This document shows positions 1 through 9,538 of a DNA stretch of 64,000 bases, piece by piece. The stretch's first letter is position 1. Every line of letters starts with the position of its first letter. A program made the translations under genes and the position numbers. The stretch is from Burkholderia sp. USMB20 (GTDB lineage Bacteria; Pseudomonadota; Gammaproteobacteria; Burkholderiales; Burkholderiaceae): assembly GCF_000949135.2 (NCBI RefSeq), contig NZ_JTAN02000017.1, positions 186,001 to 250,000 on the forward strand, in the 5' to 3' direction. The notes under the pieces were generated by a model. That model searched no databases and was not told where the DNA came from. It worked only from the letters and a program-made list of their open reading frames with translations.

Positions 1-572
1 ACGAGAATCGAAGGCAATGCGCCGGGCAGGATCACGTCGCGATACAGCGCGAAACCGCGCACGCCATAGCTCTTCGCCATCTCGATCAGGTTCGCGTCGA
101 CCGAGCGGATCCCGTGATACGTATTGATGTAAACCGGGAAGAACACGCCGAGCGAAACGAGGAACAGCTTCGCCTTCTCGTCGATGCCGAACCACAGGAT
201 CACGAGCGGAATCATCGCGAGCGCGGGGATGTTGCGGATCATCTGGATCGTCGAATCGAGCGCGACCTCCGCCGCTTTCGACAGGCCGGTCGCGAGCCCG
301 AGCGCGAGACCCACGCCGCCGCCGATCGCGAAGCCGAACAGCGCGCGCCAGGTACTGACCTTCACGTTCGCCCACATCTCGCCCGACGTCACGAGCGACC
401 ACGCGGCACGCACGACCGCCAGCGGCTCGGGCAGCACGCGGGTCGACAGCCAGCCGACGCGCGCGCCGACCTCCCATGCGGCCAGCAGCGCGAGCGGCAC
501 GAGCCACGGCGCGATGCCGCGCCAGGCGCGGGCGGCCACGGCGGCACCCGTCGTCGACGTTTTCGTTGTCAT
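1..572 (-). CDS. ssuC: aliphatic sulfonate ABC transporter permease SsuC (partial)
   Basis: This is the N-terminal 190 residues of an ABC permease; the 3' end runs off the window. It starts at ATG 572, 16 bp after the stop of ssuD, with an AGGAGG-like ribosome site (complement of gcctcct) just upstream. The translation begins MTTKTSTTG and shows a first membrane helix near residues 20-40. It then has the SsuC-type core with WRALFGFAIGGGVGLALG and the EMAKSYGV coupling-loop stretch (EAA motif). By family knowledge it would form the inner-membrane channel for alkanesulfonate uptake with SsuA and SsuB. The close spacing to ssuD supports one sulfur-starvation operon. I am confident of the family; the exact substrate is inferred from ssuD. 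Confidence 0.88.
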   Translation of the reverse strand, partial: MTTKTSTTGAAVAARAWRGIAPWLVPLALLAAWEVGARVGWLSTRVLPEPLAVVRAAWSLVTSGEMWANVKVSTWRALFGFAIGGGVGLALGLATGLSKAAEVALDSTIQMIRNIPALAMIPLVILWFGIDEKAKLFLVSLGVFFPVYINTYHGIRSVDANLIEMAKSYGVRGFALYRDVILPGALPSIL

Positions 573-588
573 CGCAGGCCTCCTTCGT

Positions 589-1746
589 TCAGCTCTGGCT
601 CGCCTTCGGCAGGTAGTTGTTGCCGACGATCTCGCCGAACGGCCCCGACAGCGGGCCGGACGGACGCGCCGCGCCCTTGCCCTTGATCAGCGGGAACACG
701 AGCTCGGCGAAGCGGTACGACTCCTCGAGGTGCGGATAGCCGGACAGGATGAACGTCTCGATGCCGAGATCCGCGTATTCGCGCATGCGTTCCGCGACCT
801 GCTCGGGGTTGCCGACGAGCGCGGTACCCGCGCCGCCGCGCACGAGACCGACACCGGCCCACAGGTTCGGATACACCTCGAGCGCCTCGCGGCCGCCGCG
901 CTTGCCGCCGTGCAGCGCGGCCATCCGGCGCTGGCCTTCCGAATCCATGTTCGCGAATGCCTGCTGCGCGCGGGCGATCGTCTCGTCGTCGAGACGGCTG
1001 ATCAGGCGGTCGGCATCGCGCCACGCCTCGTCCTCGGTCTCGCGCACGATCACGTGCAGGCGGATGCCGAACTTGATCTTGCGGCCGCGCGCCTCGGCGC
1101 GGGCGCGGATGTCGGCGATCTTCTTCGCGACGGCCTCGGGCGGCTCGCCCCAGGTCAGGTAGGTGTCGATGTGATCCGCGGCGATCGCGTGCGCGGCCGG
1201 CGACGATCCGCCGAACCACAGCGGCGGATGCGGGCGCTGCACGGGCGGATACAGCGCCTTGCCGCCCTTCGACTGAAGGTGCTTGCCGATGTAGTCGAAG
1301 CCGCCGTTATCGTGCGAGGCGGACAGCAGTCCGCGCCAGATGTTCAGGAAGTCGTCGGTGATTTCGTAGCGCGTATCGTGATCCGCGAACAGCCCGTCGC
1401 CTTCGAGTTCGGCGGCATCGCCGCCCGTCACGACGTTGATCAGCAGGCGGCCGCCCGACAGGCGGTCGAACGTCGCGGCCATCCGCGCCGCGAGACCGGG
1501 CGATGCGATGCCGGGACGCACGGCGACCAGGAACTTCAGACGCTGCGTCGCCGGAATCAGGCTCGACGCAACGACCCACGCATCCTCGCAGGAACGGCCG
1601 GTCGGCAGCAGCACGCCTTCGTAGCCGAGCGTGTCGGCCGCGACGGCGATCTGCTTGAAATAATCGTAATCCGCGGCGCGCGCGCCTTCGGCGGTGCCGA
1701 GATAACGGCTGTCGCCGTGCGTGGGAATAAACCAGAAAACATTCAT
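589..1746 (-). CDS. ssuD: FMNH2-dependent alkanesulfonate monooxygenase SsuD
   Basis: This 385-residue protein opens [17 protein letters not shown], characteristic of SsuD in the bacterial luciferase-like flavin monooxygenase family. SsuD desulfonates C1-C14 alkanesulfonates to sulfite and an aldehyde using reduced FMN supplied by an SsuE-type reductase. No ssuE is visible nearby. Length equals that of E. coli SsuD (about 380). An AGGAG ribosome site lies just upstream of ATG 1746. ssuC follows directly in the same direction. The substrate-binding protein usual in this operon is not upstream; an SsuA-like gene lies separately at 18200-19189. Confidence 0.94.
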   Translation of the reverse strand: MNVFWFIPTHGDSRYLGTAEGARAADYDYFKQIAVAADTLGYEGVLLPTGRSCEDAWVVASSLIPATQRLKFLVAVRPGIASPGLAARMAATFDRLSGGRLLINVVTGGDAAELEGDGLFADHDTRYEITDDFLNIWRGLLSASHDNGGFDYIGKHLQSKGGKALYPPVQRPHPPLWFGGSSPAAHAIAADHIDTYLTWGEPPEAVAKKIADIRARAEARGRKIKFGIRLHVIVRETEDEAWRDADRLISRLDDETIARAQQAFANMDSEGQRRMAALHGGKRGGREALEVYPNLWAGVGLVRGGAGTALVGNPEQVAERMREYADLGIETFILSGYPHLEESYRFAELVFPLIKGKGAARPSGPLSGPFGEIVGNNYLPKASQS

Positions 1747-2087
1747 CTGCTGCTCCTGCTTGACTGTCCTTGCCGGAATCTGGATAAAACGAAGCCCTGC
1801 TCGCGTCGCGAATCAGCGACGCATGCATGGTGTGCATTCGAATCGGGATGGCTCGCCGGTCAGGCCGTGCCGCGGACGAGTACGCGATTGCACGGCTGTT
1901 TCTGGGAAATCAGTCTATGGATCGGTGCAGGGCTTTGGAACGATTTTTTTGAGCTTAGGTTTTCCGCTTTCGTGATTAGCACGACGCTCCAGCGAATATC
2001 GTATCGGCCGGGCCCTATAATGACGCACCTATCCGAACAACTTCGCGCGGCCGGCCCCGGCCGGCCGCGCCTGCAATACGCTCATCG
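1747..2087. promoter_or_regulatory. divergent intergenic region between ssuD and a membrane protein gene
   Basis: This 341-bp gap holds no convincing gene. On the plus strand a TATAAT hexamer at 2016-2021 lies 67 bp before the membrane protein start and may be its -10 box, with only a weak -35. On the minus strand the A/T-rich segment around 1920-1980 is the likely ssu promoter area. Control of ssu genes by CysB/SsuR-type LysR regulators is known in Burkholderia and relatives; no site was proven here. Confidence 0.4.
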
Positions 2088-2516
2088 ATGCAGAAAGTCA
2101 TCCTGCCGTTCCTGTCCGGCTTCCTGGCCGCCCTCTTCTTTCGCGAAGCGACGCTCGCGCTGCTGCATACGGCCGACCTGATCGCCGCAGCCGGGTTCTC
2201 CACGCAACCGTTCGCGCCGCTCGGCATTCCTGAATTTGTCGCGAACGCGCTGATCAGCGCGTGCTGCGCGATCCCGATGGCGTGGCTGCTGCGCGTGTCG
2301 CCGGAGCGCGAAGCGCCGTGGATCGGCGCGCTGGTGTTCGGCGGCATCGTGCTGACGGCCGCCCGCGTGTTCGCGATCGATCCGCTGCGCGGGATCTGGC
2401 CGTCGGGCAACATGATGCCGGTGCTCGCCGCCGGTTTCGCGGCAAACGCGGTGTGGGGTTTCGGTGCGCTGGTGTTCATGCGCGCGTTCATGTCGGACGA
2501 CGCCGGCGACGAATGA
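2088..2516 (+). CDS. small integral membrane protein, unknown function
   Basis: This 142-residue protein has about four hydrophobic stretches: residues 5-20, 50-65, 78-95 and 108-125. It carries no recognised catalytic motif and no signal peptide beyond the first helix. It stands alone between the divergent ssu genes and a convergent hydrolase gene. It ends before a bidirectional terminator at 2577-2608. The codon pattern and GC-rich third positions match the neighbouring core genes. I do not recognise a named family. Confidence 0.72.
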   Translation: MQKVILPFLSGFLAALFFREATLALLHTADLIAAAGFSTQPFAPLGIPEFVANALISACCAIPMAWLLRVSPEREAPWIGALVFGGIVLTAARVFAIDPLRGIWPSGNMMPVLAAGFAANAVWGFGALVFMRAFMSDDAGDE

Positions 2517-2576
2517 CGCGCGGCTTGCGGCGAGGCCCCGGCCCTGCCGCCGAGCCGGATCGGCATCCGCAAACGC

Positions 2577-2608
2577 AAAGGCCGCCTGCACATGCAAGCG
2601 GCCTTTTT
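2577..2608. terminator. bidirectional rho-independent terminator
   Basis: An inverted repeat with arms AAGGCCGC (2578-2585) and GCGGCCTT (2598-2605) is followed by a T run on the plus strand and preceded by an A run. It can end transcription of both the membrane protein gene and the convergent hydrolase gene. Confidence 0.8.
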
Positions 2609-2633
2609 GCTTTTCGCTTCGATACCGCGCGCG

Positions 2634-3782
2634 TCAGTCCTTCAGGTTGCGCAGCGGATGCGTGTCGGGCGTCCACGGGCTGTCGAACATCGCGAGCACG
2701 TCGGCCCGGTCGATATCGGCCGTCGACTTGAAACGCCAGACCGGCTGTTGATCCTTGTCGACGATCAGCGCGCGCACGCCTTCGATCACGTCGCCGTGCG
2801 CGAACGTCGAACGCGTGAGGTCGAGATCGCGCCGCAGGCAATCGGCCATCGTCGCGCCGCGCGCGCGCTCGACGACTTCGAGCGACACGGCCATCGACAG
2901 CGGCGACAGCTGGCTGCGCATCGCGTGGGTCGCCTTCTCGACCCATCCGTCGACTGCGGCGCAATCCTGCTCGGCGTCGAGCGACGCCAGGATCGCGCCG
3001 ATATCGGGCTGCGCGAAATGCCGGTCGATCCCGGCGCGCGCGTCGGCCAGCGCCGACGTGTCGGGCGTCGGCACGACCTTGTGCGCGGCAGCCGCGTCGG
3101 CCACGCACGCGACGGCCTGCGCGCCGCTGTCGATCCGCGCGCCGTGCAGCGTATCGAGCAGCGCCGGCAGCGCGGCGTCGGGCAGGTACACGTCGGCGAG
3201 CTGCGCATACAGTGCGCCGGCCGCGTCGAGCGTCGCGCCGGTCACCGCGAGATAGCGGCCGAGCGCGCCCGGCGTGCGCGCGAGGAACCAGCTCATCCCG
3301 ACGTCCGGGAACAGGCCGATGCGCGTTTCGGGCATCGCCATCTTCGTCGAATCGGTGACCACACGCAGGCCGCCCGTATGCCGCGCCGCCTGCGAAATGC
3401 CCATGCCGCCGCCCATCACGACGCCGTGCATCAACGCGATGTACGGTTTCGGATAGGTGAAGATCGTATGGTTGAGCGTGTATTCCTCGATGAAGAACGT
3501 GTCGACTGCATCGCGATCGCCGCGCTGCCACGCAGCGTGGAAGAAGCGCACGTCGCCGCCCGCGCAGAACGCGCGCGGATGCGGGCTGTGCACGACGACA
3601 GCCGCCACCTCCGCGTCGTCGCGCCATGCATCGAGCGCTTGCTGCATCAGTCGGATCATCCCCACCGACAGCGCATTCAGCGCCTTCGGCCGGTTCAGTT
3701 CGAGATAGCCGACGCGGTTCGCGACGTACGCGCGCACGTCGGGCTGGGCGGCTTCGGCGGAAGCGACAGTGGAATCGGTCAT
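2634..3782 (-). CDS. 3-hydroxyisobutyryl-CoA hydrolase (crotonase fold)
   Basis: This enoyl-CoA hydratase/isomerase superfamily protein has 382 residues from ATG 3782; an in-frame ATG at 3791 would add three residues. The segments LNRPKALNALS near the N terminus, HPRAFCAGGDVRFF, and GVVMGGGMGISQ are the CoA-binding and oxyanion-hole regions. MAMPETRIGLFPDVGMSWFL is the stretch typical of HIBYL-CoA hydrolases. The length above 350 with an extended C terminus separates it from short enoyl-CoA hydratases. It would act in valine catabolism in the cytoplasm. The rest of the valine pathway is not in the window. It overlaps nothing and lies 31 bp upstream of no other same-strand pathway gene. Confidence 0.88.
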   Translation of the reverse strand: MTDSTVASAEAAQPDVRAYVANRVGYLELNRPKALNALSVGMIRLMQQALDAWRDDAEVAAVVVHSPHPRAFCAGGDVRFFHAAWQRGDRDAVDTFFIEEYTLNHTIFTYPKPYIALMHGVVMGGGMGISQAARHTGGLRVVTDSTKMAMPETRIGLFPDVGMSWFLARTPGALGRYLAVTGATLDAAGALYAQLADVYLPDAALPALLDTLHGARIDSGAQAVACVADAAAAHKVVPTPDTSALADARAGIDRHFAQPDIGAILASLDAEQDCAAVDGWVEKATHAMRSQLSPLSMAVSLEVVERARGATMADCLRRDLDLTRSTFAHGDVIEGVRALIVDKDQQPVWRFKSTADIDRADVLAMFDSPWTPDTHPLRNLKD

Positions 3783-3813
3783 GTGAGCCATCCGGCGTAT
3801 CGCGGGCGCACGC

Positions 3814-4152
3814 TCAGTGCGCCTGCATCTTCGAGAACAGGTTCAGCACCACGACGCCCGAGACGATCAGCCCGAGGCCGATCACGGCCGGCAGGTCCGG
3901 CACCTGGCGATAGAGCAGCATCGCGACGAGCGTGATCAGCACGATGCCGGCCCCCGACCACACCGCATAGATGATGCCGACGGGCATCGTGCGCAGCGTG
4001 AGCGACAGACAGTAGAACGCGATGCCGTAACCGGCCACGACGAGCGCCGACGGCCAGAAGCGCGTGAAGCCGTCCGCCGCGCGCAGCGCGGACGTGCCGA
4101 CCACTTCCGCGACGATCGCGATCGCGAGCCATGCGTAACCCGGAATCTGCAT
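3814..4152 (-). CDS. small multidrug resistance (SMR) family transporter
   Basis: This 112-residue protein has four membrane helices. The conserved glutamate in helix 1 ([13 protein letters not shown]) and the WSGAGIVLI segment of helix 3 are typical of EmrE/QacE/SugE transporters. Family members exchange protons for quaternary cations or guanidinium across the inner membrane as a dimer. I cannot tell the multidrug subtype from the guanidinium subtype. It begins 3 bp after the UPF0303 gene ends, so the two are probably cotranscribed. Confidence 0.88.
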   Translation of the reverse strand: MQIPGYAWLAIAIVAEVVGTSALRAADGFTRFWPSALVVAGYGIAFYCLSLTLRTMPVGIIYAVWSGAGIVLITLVAMLLYRQVPDLPAVIGLGLIVSGVVVLNLFSKMQAH

Positions 4153-4155
4153 CGC

Positions 4156-4653
4156 TCAGCTCCTTGCAAGTGCCAGCACGGCATAGTCCTGCCCGAGCTC
4201 GGCGCACAGGGCTTCGACGACGAACTCGTGATCCGCGCGCTGCGGCAGCCCCGATGCGGTGATCGAGCCGATCACGCCGGCCCCCGCGACGGTCAGCGGA
4301 AACGCGCCGCCGTGCGGCGAATAGTCGGAGATCGGCAGCCCGTGCTTGTCGGCGAGCGTGGCGCCGGCCTGCTGCATGCGCAGGCCGATTGCATACGAAC
4401 TGCGGCGGAAGTGCGCGACGACGTTGCGCTTGCGGCGTACCCAGTCGGCGTTGTCGGGCGTCGCGCCGGCGAGCGCCGCATAGAACAGCGGCTGGCCGAA
4501 CGTGACGATGTCGATCGCGATCGCATGGCCGCGCGACGTCGCGAGCGCATGCATCCGGTTGCCGAGCGCCCAGGCGCGAGCCGGGTCGAAATGGGGAAAC
4601 ACGAGCGCCTGTTCCTGCGCGCCGATCGATTGCAGATCGTGAGCGATGTCCAT
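4156..4653 (-). CDS. UPF0303 / heme-degrading-domain family protein
   Basis: This 165-residue protein begins [20 protein letters not shown] at ATG 4653. A longer reading frame upstream to 4734 is arginine-rich and not protein-like, so the shorter start is preferred. The sequence matches the UPF0303/GlcG-HbpS-like family: [27 protein letters not shown] and [12 protein letters not shown]. The biochemical role of UPF0303 proteins is poorly known. It heads a probable two-gene operon with the SMR transporter. Confidence 0.82.
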   Translation of the reverse strand: MDIAHDLQSIGAQEQALVFPHFDPARAWALGNRMHALATSRGHAIAIDIVTFGQPLFYAALAGATPDNADWVRRKRNVVAHFRRSSYAIGLRMQQAGATLADKHGLPISDYSPHGGAFPLTVAGAGVIGSITASGLPQRADHEFVVEALCAELGQDYAVLALARS

Positions 4654-4822
4654 GAATCCGTCGATGCAGTAGTGAGTGTTGCAACGGCACCGACGCGATC
4701 GCGCGCGACGCCGCTGCAGGCGTGAACGACACAAGCAAACCGCTCGATTCTAGCGCACGCGCCTGCCGTACCGGCCCTGCCGGCGTCCCGCCGGCGACTG
4801 AAACGCGATTGTCAGAAAGTGC

Positions 4823-4851
4823 TTGCAAGCATTCGGGTTAGTCCATATAAT
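4823..4851 (+). promoter_or_regulatory. sigma70-type promoter of tRNA-fMet
   Basis: TTGCAA (4823-4828) and TATAAT (4846-4851) are separated by 17 bp. The start of tRNA-fMet lies 17 bp downstream. Confidence 0.75.
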
Positions 4852-4867
4852 TCATTTCTTCGACGGA

Positions 4868-4944
<77 letters not shown>

Positions 4945-4960
4945 ACGTCCCGATTCATGC

Positions 4961-4989
4961 AAAAAGCCCGGCTCCACGCCGGGCTTTTT
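4961..4989 (+). terminator. rho-independent terminator after tRNA-fMet
   Basis: The arms AAAGCCCGGC and GCCGGGCTTT surround a 5-nt loop and are followed by a T run. Confidence 0.9.
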
Positions 4990-5116
4990 GTTTTCCGGCG
5001 CGCGATTGCGCGCCTCGCACGTTGCGCTTCGCGCCGCACGCCGCGCACATGCGCTCGCGTTCGAGAATGCCCCGCCCCGGTGATACACTCGCATCACCTC
5101 GTCCCTTCCACTCGAC

Positions 5117-5662
5117 ATGAAATTCTGCTCCGTCTGCGGTCACGAAGTCATCGCGCGCATTCCTCCGGGCGACAACCGCGAGCGCTTCATTTGCGATCAC
5201 TGCGGCACGATCCATTACCAGAATCCGCGCAACGTGGTCGGCACGGTGCCGGTCTGGGGCGATCAGGTGCTGCTGTGCCGCCGCGCGATCGAACCGCGCT
5301 ACGGTTTCTGGACGCTGCCGGCAGGCTTCATGGAAATGGGCGAGACGACGGCCGAGGCCGCCGCGCGCGAAACGCTCGAGGAAGCCGGCGCACGCGTCGA
5401 GGTTCAGAACCTGTTCACGCTGCTCAACGTGCCGCACGTGCACCAGGTCCATCTGTTCTATCTGGCGCGGCTCGTCGATCCGGCTTACGAGGCCGGCGAG
5501 GAAAGCCTCGAGGTCAAGCTGTTCGACGAAGCCGACATCCCGTGGGACGAGATCGCGTTCCCGACCGTCAGCCAGACGCTGCGCTTCTTCTTCGCCGATC
5601 GCGCCGCCGGCGACTACGGCGTCCATACCGGCGATATCTTCCGCTCGCTGCGCAACGGCTGA
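5117..5662 (+). CDS. zinc-ribbon NUDIX hydrolase
   Basis: This 181-residue protein has an N-terminal zinc ribbon with two pairs of cysteines (FCSVCGHE and ICDHCGTIHY). A NUDIX domain follows, whose box GFMEMGETTAEAAARETLEE fits GX5EX7REUXEEXGU. The fold hydrolyses nucleoside diphosphate derivatives; the ribbon-bearing group resembles NADH pyrophosphatase NudC-like enzymes, but the substrate is unknown. It starts at ATG 5117 and lies 12 bp upstream of aat, suggesting one operon (nudix-aat-bpt). Confidence 0.88.
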   Translation: MKFCSVCGHEVIARIPPGDNRERFICDHCGTIHYQNPRNVVGTVPVWGDQVLLCRRAIEPRYGFWTLPAGFMEMGETTAEAAARETLEEAGARVEVQNLFTLLNVPHVHQVHLFYLARLVDPAYEAGEESLEVKLFDEADIPWDEIAFPTVSQTLRFFFADRAAGDYGVHTGDIFRSLRNG

Positions 5663-5674
5663 GCCCGGCACCCC

Positions 5675-6439
5675 ATGGTCCCCTGGCTCGGCCCGGACGA
5701 TCCGTTCCCGCCCGTCGAACGCGCGCTCGGCCCCGCGACCGGCGCGCCGGGGCTGCTCGCCGCGAGCGCCGACCTGCTGCCGTCCCGCCTGATCGAGGCC
5801 TACCTGCGCGGCATCTTCCCGTGGTATTCGGACGGCCAGCCCGTGCTGTGGTGGAGCCCCGACCCGCGGATGATCCTCGCGCCGGCCGAATTCAAGGTGT
5901 CCCCGTCGCTGCGCAAGACGCTCAAGCGCGTGCTGCGCGACCCCGCGTGGGAAGTGCGCGTCGACCATGACTTTCCGGGCGTGATGCGCGCATGTGCGCA
6001 AGCGCCGCGCCGCGGGCAGCGCGGTACCTGGATCACGGCCGAGATCATCGACGCGTATTCGTCGCTCTACCGTTCCGGCAACGCGCACAGCATCGAGGCG
6101 TGGCACGACGGGCGACGCGTGGGCGGGCTCTACGGCGTCGCGTTCGGGCGGATGTTTTTCGGCGAATCGATGTATGCGGATGTCACCGATGCGTCGAAGA
6201 TCGCGCTCGCGACGCTCGTCGCCCACCTTCGCGAGCAGGGGCTGGAGATGATAGACTGCCAGCAGAATACGTCGCATCTAGCGTCGCTCGGTGGCCGCGA
6301 GATCGCACGCAAGGCCTTTGTCGCTCACGTGCGCCGCGCGGTAGCCGAACCGCCGATTCCGTGGCAGTTCGACAAGCGTGTGCTCGCCATGCTGACGAGC
6401 CCTGCCGAACCGGCCGCCCCCTCCGGGATCGAGCGCTAG
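5675..6439 (+). CDS. aat: leucyl/phenylalanyl-tRNA--protein transferase
   Basis: This 254-residue enzyme contains [24 protein letters not shown], the family signature, and [16 protein letters not shown]. Aat adds Leu or Phe to N-terminal Arg or Lys of proteins, feeding them to the ClpS/ClpAP N-degron pathway. It sits next to bpt, which marks acidic N termini, so both N-end-rule transferases are in one cluster. It starts at ATG 5675. Confidence 0.95.
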   Translation: MVPWLGPDDPFPPVERALGPATGAPGLLAASADLLPSRLIEAYLRGIFPWYSDGQPVLWWSPDPRMILAPAEFKVSPSLRKTLKRVLRDPAWEVRVDHDFPGVMRACAQAPRRGQRGTWITAEIIDAYSSLYRSGNAHSIEAWHDGRRVGGLYGVAFGRMFFGESMYADVTDASKIALATLVAHLREQGLEMIDCQQNTSHLASLGGREIARKAFVAHVRRAVAEPPIPWQFDKRVLAMLTSPAEPAAPSGIER

Positions 6440-6472
6440 CGCGGCACTCCCTCCCTGCATCGAGAGCTGCCC

Positions 6473-7303
6473 ATGACTCACCCGACTGAGCTGCCGCTTT
6501 CACCGCTTTCGGCGCTGCAATTCTATGCAACGGCGCCCTATCCGTGCAGCTATCTGGACGGCCGCGTCGCGCGCTCGCAAGTCGCGACGCCGAGCCACCT
6601 GATCAATTCCGACATCTATACCGAACTCGTGAAGGCCGGCTTCCGGCGCTCGGGCGTGTTCACCTATCGCCCGTACTGCGACGGCTGCCGTGCCTGCGTG
6701 CCGGTGCGCGTGCCGGTCGGCGCGTTCACGCCGTCGCGCACCCAGCGCCGGATGTGGAAGCGGCACCGCGCGCTCGTCGCGACGGTCTCGCCGCTGCACT
6801 ACGACGAGGAGCACTACGCGCTCTACATGCGCTACCAGTCGGCGCGCCACGCGGGCGGCGGCATGGATCGCGACAGCCGCGACCAGTACGAGCAGTTCCT
6901 GCTGCAGAGCCGGATCAATTCGCGCCTCGTCGAATTCCGCGACCTCGACGCGCCGGGCGGCGAGCCCGGCAAGCTGCGCATGGTCAGCATGATCGACATC
7001 CTCGGCGACGGACTGTCGTCGGTCTATACGTTCTTCGAGCCGGACGAGCAGCACACGAGCTACGGCACGTACAACATCCTGTGGCAGATCGAGCAGGCGA
7101 AGAGCCTCGGCCTGCCGTACGTGTATCTCGGCTACTGGATCCGCGAGAGCCCGAAGATGGCCTACAAGGCCAACTTCCATCCGCTCGAAGGGTTGCTCGA
7201 CGGCCGCTGGAAAATACTCGATCCGGATCGCATCGACCTGCCGCCGGTCGACGCGGCACTCGCCCGCGCGCCGCTGCCGGGCGGACATTCCGGGTCGGGC
7301 TGA
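6473..7303 (+). CDS. bpt: aspartate/glutamate leucyltransferase (Bpt/ATE-like)
   Basis: This 276-residue protein belongs to the arginyl-tRNA--protein transferase family. Its N terminus has [14 protein letters not shown] and the cysteine cluster [19 protein letters not shown]. The C-terminal region contains [13 protein letters not shown] and [13 protein letters not shown]. Bacterial Bpt attaches Leu to N-terminal Asp or Glu. It follows aat by 33 bp in the same direction and probably belongs to the same operon. The next gene, pyrD, begins 178 bp later. Confidence 0.94.
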   Translation: MTHPTELPLSPLSALQFYATAPYPCSYLDGRVARSQVATPSHLINSDIYTELVKAGFRRSGVFTYRPYCDGCRACVPVRVPVGAFTPSRTQRRMWKRHRALVATVSPLHYDEEHYALYMRYQSARHAGGGMDRDSRDQYEQFLLQSRINSRLVEFRDLDAPGGEPGKLRMVSMIDILGDGLSSVYTFFEPDEQHTSYGTYNILWQIEQAKSLGLPYVYLGYWIRESPKMAYKANFHPLEGLLDGRWKILDPDRIDLPPVDAALARAPLPGGHSGSG

Positions 7304-7481
7304 CGGGCCATCCCGCGGCGCGGCGGCGCGCCTGCAACGGGCACCTTGCGGCCCTTGCACGCGTTGCCGCGCGGCACAAGCGGTGCCACCGGCCGCGCAT
7401 GCGAAGCGAAGCCCGCCCCTGCCGCGCAACTCCCGGTAAAATAGCGGGTTGTCATTCATTCCGGCCGTCCGCCCAATTCCC

Positions 7482-8519
7482 GTGTTCAGTTCCCTCTATC
7501 CGCTGGCCCGCGCATCCCTGTTCAAGATGGATGCGGAAGACGCTCACCACCTCACGCTGCGCGCGCTCGGCGCGGCCGGCCGCACGGGCCTCGCCTGCGC
7601 GCTGTCGGCCCGCGTGCCCGATGCGCCGCGCACCGTGATGGGGCTCACGTTCCGCAACCCGGTCGGCCTCGCCGCCGGCCTCGACAAGGACGGTGCGGCC
7701 ATCGACGGCCTCGCGGCGCTCGGCTTCGGCTTCATCGAGGTCGGCACGGTCACGCCGCGCCCGCAGCCGGGCAATCCGCGCCCGCGGATGTTCCGCCTGC
7801 CGCAGGCGGAAGCGCTGATCAACCGGATGGGCTTCAACAACCACGGCGTCGATCAGTTCGTGAAGAACGTCCAGGCGGCCCGCTATCGCGGCATCCTCGG
7901 CCTGAACATCGGCAAGAACGCCGACACGCCGATCGAACGCGCCGCGGAAGACTATCTCTACTGCCTCGAGCGCGTGTATCCGTTCGCAAGCTACGTGACG
8001 ATCAACATTTCGTCGCCGAACACGAAGAACCTGCGCCAGCTGCAGGGCGCGGGCGAACTCGACGCGCTGCTCGCCGCGCTGAAGGACAAGCAGCAACGCC
8101 TCGCCGACCTGCACGGCAAGCTCGTGCCGCTCGCGCTGAAGATCGCGCCCGATCTCGACGACGAACAGGTCAAGGAAATCGCCGACACGCTGCTGCGCCA
8201 CAAGATCGAGGCGGTCATCGCCACCAACACGACGCTGTCGCGTGCGGCCGTGCAAGGCCTGCCGCACGCGGACGAAGCCGGCGGCCTGTCGGGCCGTCCG
8301 GTGTTCGATGCGTCCAACGAAGTGATCCGCAAGCTGCATGCGGAAGTCGGCAGCGCGGTGCCGATCATCGGCGTCGGCGGCATCTTCTCGGGCGAGGACG
8401 CGCGCGCGAAGCTCGCGGCCGGCGCGTCGCTCGTCCAGCTGTACACGGGCTTCATCTATCGCGGCCCCGCGCTCGTCGCCGAGTGCGTGAAGGCGATCGC
8501 GCGCGAACGCGCCGCGTAA
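7482..8519 (+). CDS. pyrD: dihydroorotate dehydrogenase (quinone), class 2
   Basis: This membrane-associated flavoenzyme oxidises dihydroorotate to orotate in pyrimidine synthesis. The GTG at 7482 ([14 protein letters not shown]) is chosen because family members begin here; an ATG at 7449 would add 11 residues. That gives 345 residues. Motifs seen: [39 protein letters not shown]-type segment with the catalytic serine region, and [20 protein letters not shown] for FMN phosphate binding. The N-terminal amphipathic stretch is typical of the quinone-linked class. Confidence 0.95.
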   Translation: MFSSLYPLARASLFKMDAEDAHHLTLRALGAAGRTGLACALSARVPDAPRTVMGLTFRNPVGLAAGLDKDGAAIDGLAALGFGFIEVGTVTPRPQPGNPRPRMFRLPQAEALINRMGFNNHGVDQFVKNVQAARYRGILGLNIGKNADTPIERAAEDYLYCLERVYPFASYVTINISSPNTKNLRQLQGAGELDALLAALKDKQQRLADLHGKLVPLALKIAPDLDDEQVKEIADTLLRHKIEAVIATNTTLSRAAVQGLPHADEAGGLSGRPVFDASNEVIRKLHAEVGSAVPIIGVGGIFSGEDARAKLAAGASLVQLYTGFIYRGPALVAECVKAIARERAA

Positions 8520-8541
8520 TATAGCCATAAACAAACGATAT

Positions 8542-8570
8542 TTAACGGTCGATTGTATTTTTGCTATGAT
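8542..8570 (+). promoter_or_regulatory. sigma70-type promoter of the cystine-type ABC genes
   Basis: TTAACG (8542-8547) and TATGAT (8565-8570) are 17 bp apart. The start codon of the binding-protein gene is 51 bp downstream, leaving room for a short leader. Confidence 0.6.
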
Positions 8571-8621
8571 CGACCCCACAGTCAGAATCAAGCGCCCCGT
8601 TGGGGCAAGGAAGCTCACACG

Positions 8622-9416
8622 ATGAAAATTTCGCTGCTGAAGAAGCTGCTGGTCGCCGGCCTGATCGGTACGTCGTTCGCCGCCGCCACCGCGCAGGCGG
8701 CCGACCTCCTCGACCAGGTGAAACAACGCGGCACGCTGCGCGTCGGCCTCGAAGGCACGTTCCCGCCGTTCAACTCGAAGAACCCGCAAGGCGAACTCGT
8801 CGGCTTCGACGTCGACATCGCGAATGCCGTCGCCGCGAAGCTCGGCGTAAAGGCCGAGTTCGTCACGACCGAATGGAGCGGCATCATCGCGGGCCTGCAG
8901 GCCGGCAAGTTCGACGTGATCGCGAACCAGGTCGGCATCACCGACAAGCGCAAGGAAACGCTCGACTTCTCGCCCGCGTACACCTATTCGTCCGCCCAGC
9001 TGATCCAGCGCAAGGACGACACGCGCCAGTTCAAGTCGCTCGACGACCTGAAGGGCAAGAAGCTCGGCGTCGCGCTCGGCACGAACTACATGGACATGGC
9101 GAAGTCGGTGCCCGGCATCGACGTGAAGACGTACCCGGGCGCGCCCGAGTACCTGCGCGACCTCGCGGCCGGCCGTCTCGACGCGGCACTCAACGACCGC
9201 CTGATGCTCGCGTACCTGACGAAGAACTCGCAACTGCCGCTGCGCCCGGGCGCGAACGTCGGCTCGGCGAATCCGTCGGGCATCCCGTTCAAGAAGGGCA
9301 ACCCGAAGTTCCAGAAGGCGATCGACGACGCGATGGCGCAACTCGAGGCCGACGGCACGTTCACGAAGATCTCGGACAAGTGGTTCGGCATCGACGTGAC
9401 GAAGCCGGTCAAGTAA
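8622..9416 (+). CDS. cystine/amino-acid ABC transporter substrate-binding protein (FliY/TcyJ-like)
   Basis: This is a 264-residue periplasmic protein. ATG 8622 is used because it places a clear signal peptide at the start (MKISLLKKLLVAGLIGTSF..AQA, cleaved before ADLL). The mature part is solute-binding family 3: RGTLRVGLEGTFPPF, LVGFDVDIANAVA, TEWSGIIAGLQAGKFDVI, and a C-terminal DKWFGIDVT. It closely resembles E. coli FliY, which delivers L-cystine. The permease gene follows after a terminator-like hairpin at 9454-9487. No ATPase gene is present nearby. Confidence 0.86.
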   Translation: MKISLLKKLLVAGLIGTSFAAATAQAADLLDQVKQRGTLRVGLEGTFPPFNSKNPQGELVGFDVDIANAVAAKLGVKAEFVTTEWSGIIAGLQAGKFDVIANQVGITDKRKETLDFSPAYTYSSAQLIQRKDDTRQFKSLDDLKGKKLGVALGTNYMDMAKSVPGIDVKTYPGAPEYLRDLAAGRLDAALNDRLMLAYLTKNSQLPLRPGANVGSANPSGIPFKKGNPKFQKAIDDAMAQLEADGTFTKISDKWFGIDVTKPVK

Positions 9417-9453
9417 GCACGCCTCTGCTTCCCGCCTGACGGCGGGCCGGAAA

Positions 9454-9487
9454 GGGCGGCATCCGAAACGATGCCGCCCTTTGTTTT
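9454..9487 (+). terminator. hairpin between binding-protein and permease genes
   Basis: The arms GGGCGGCAT and ATGCCGCCC are followed by TTTGTTTT. Lying between two genes of one transporter, it may attenuate read-through so that the binding protein is made in excess. Confidence 0.7.
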
Positions 9488-9538
9488 ATCGGTCCGGTTT
9501 ATGATTGCGCTTTCGCGCACGCATTCGATTCGTATTCC

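Noticed and set aside
184-2181. 665-residue open frame on the plus strand
   Set aside because: It is antisense to ssuC and ssuD. Its Arg/Ala-rich translation is a mirror of high-GC coding DNA and matches no protein family.
7452-9341. 629-residue open frame on the minus strand
   Set aside because: It is antisense to pyrD and the cystine-type binding-protein gene, with a composition typical of a shadow frame.
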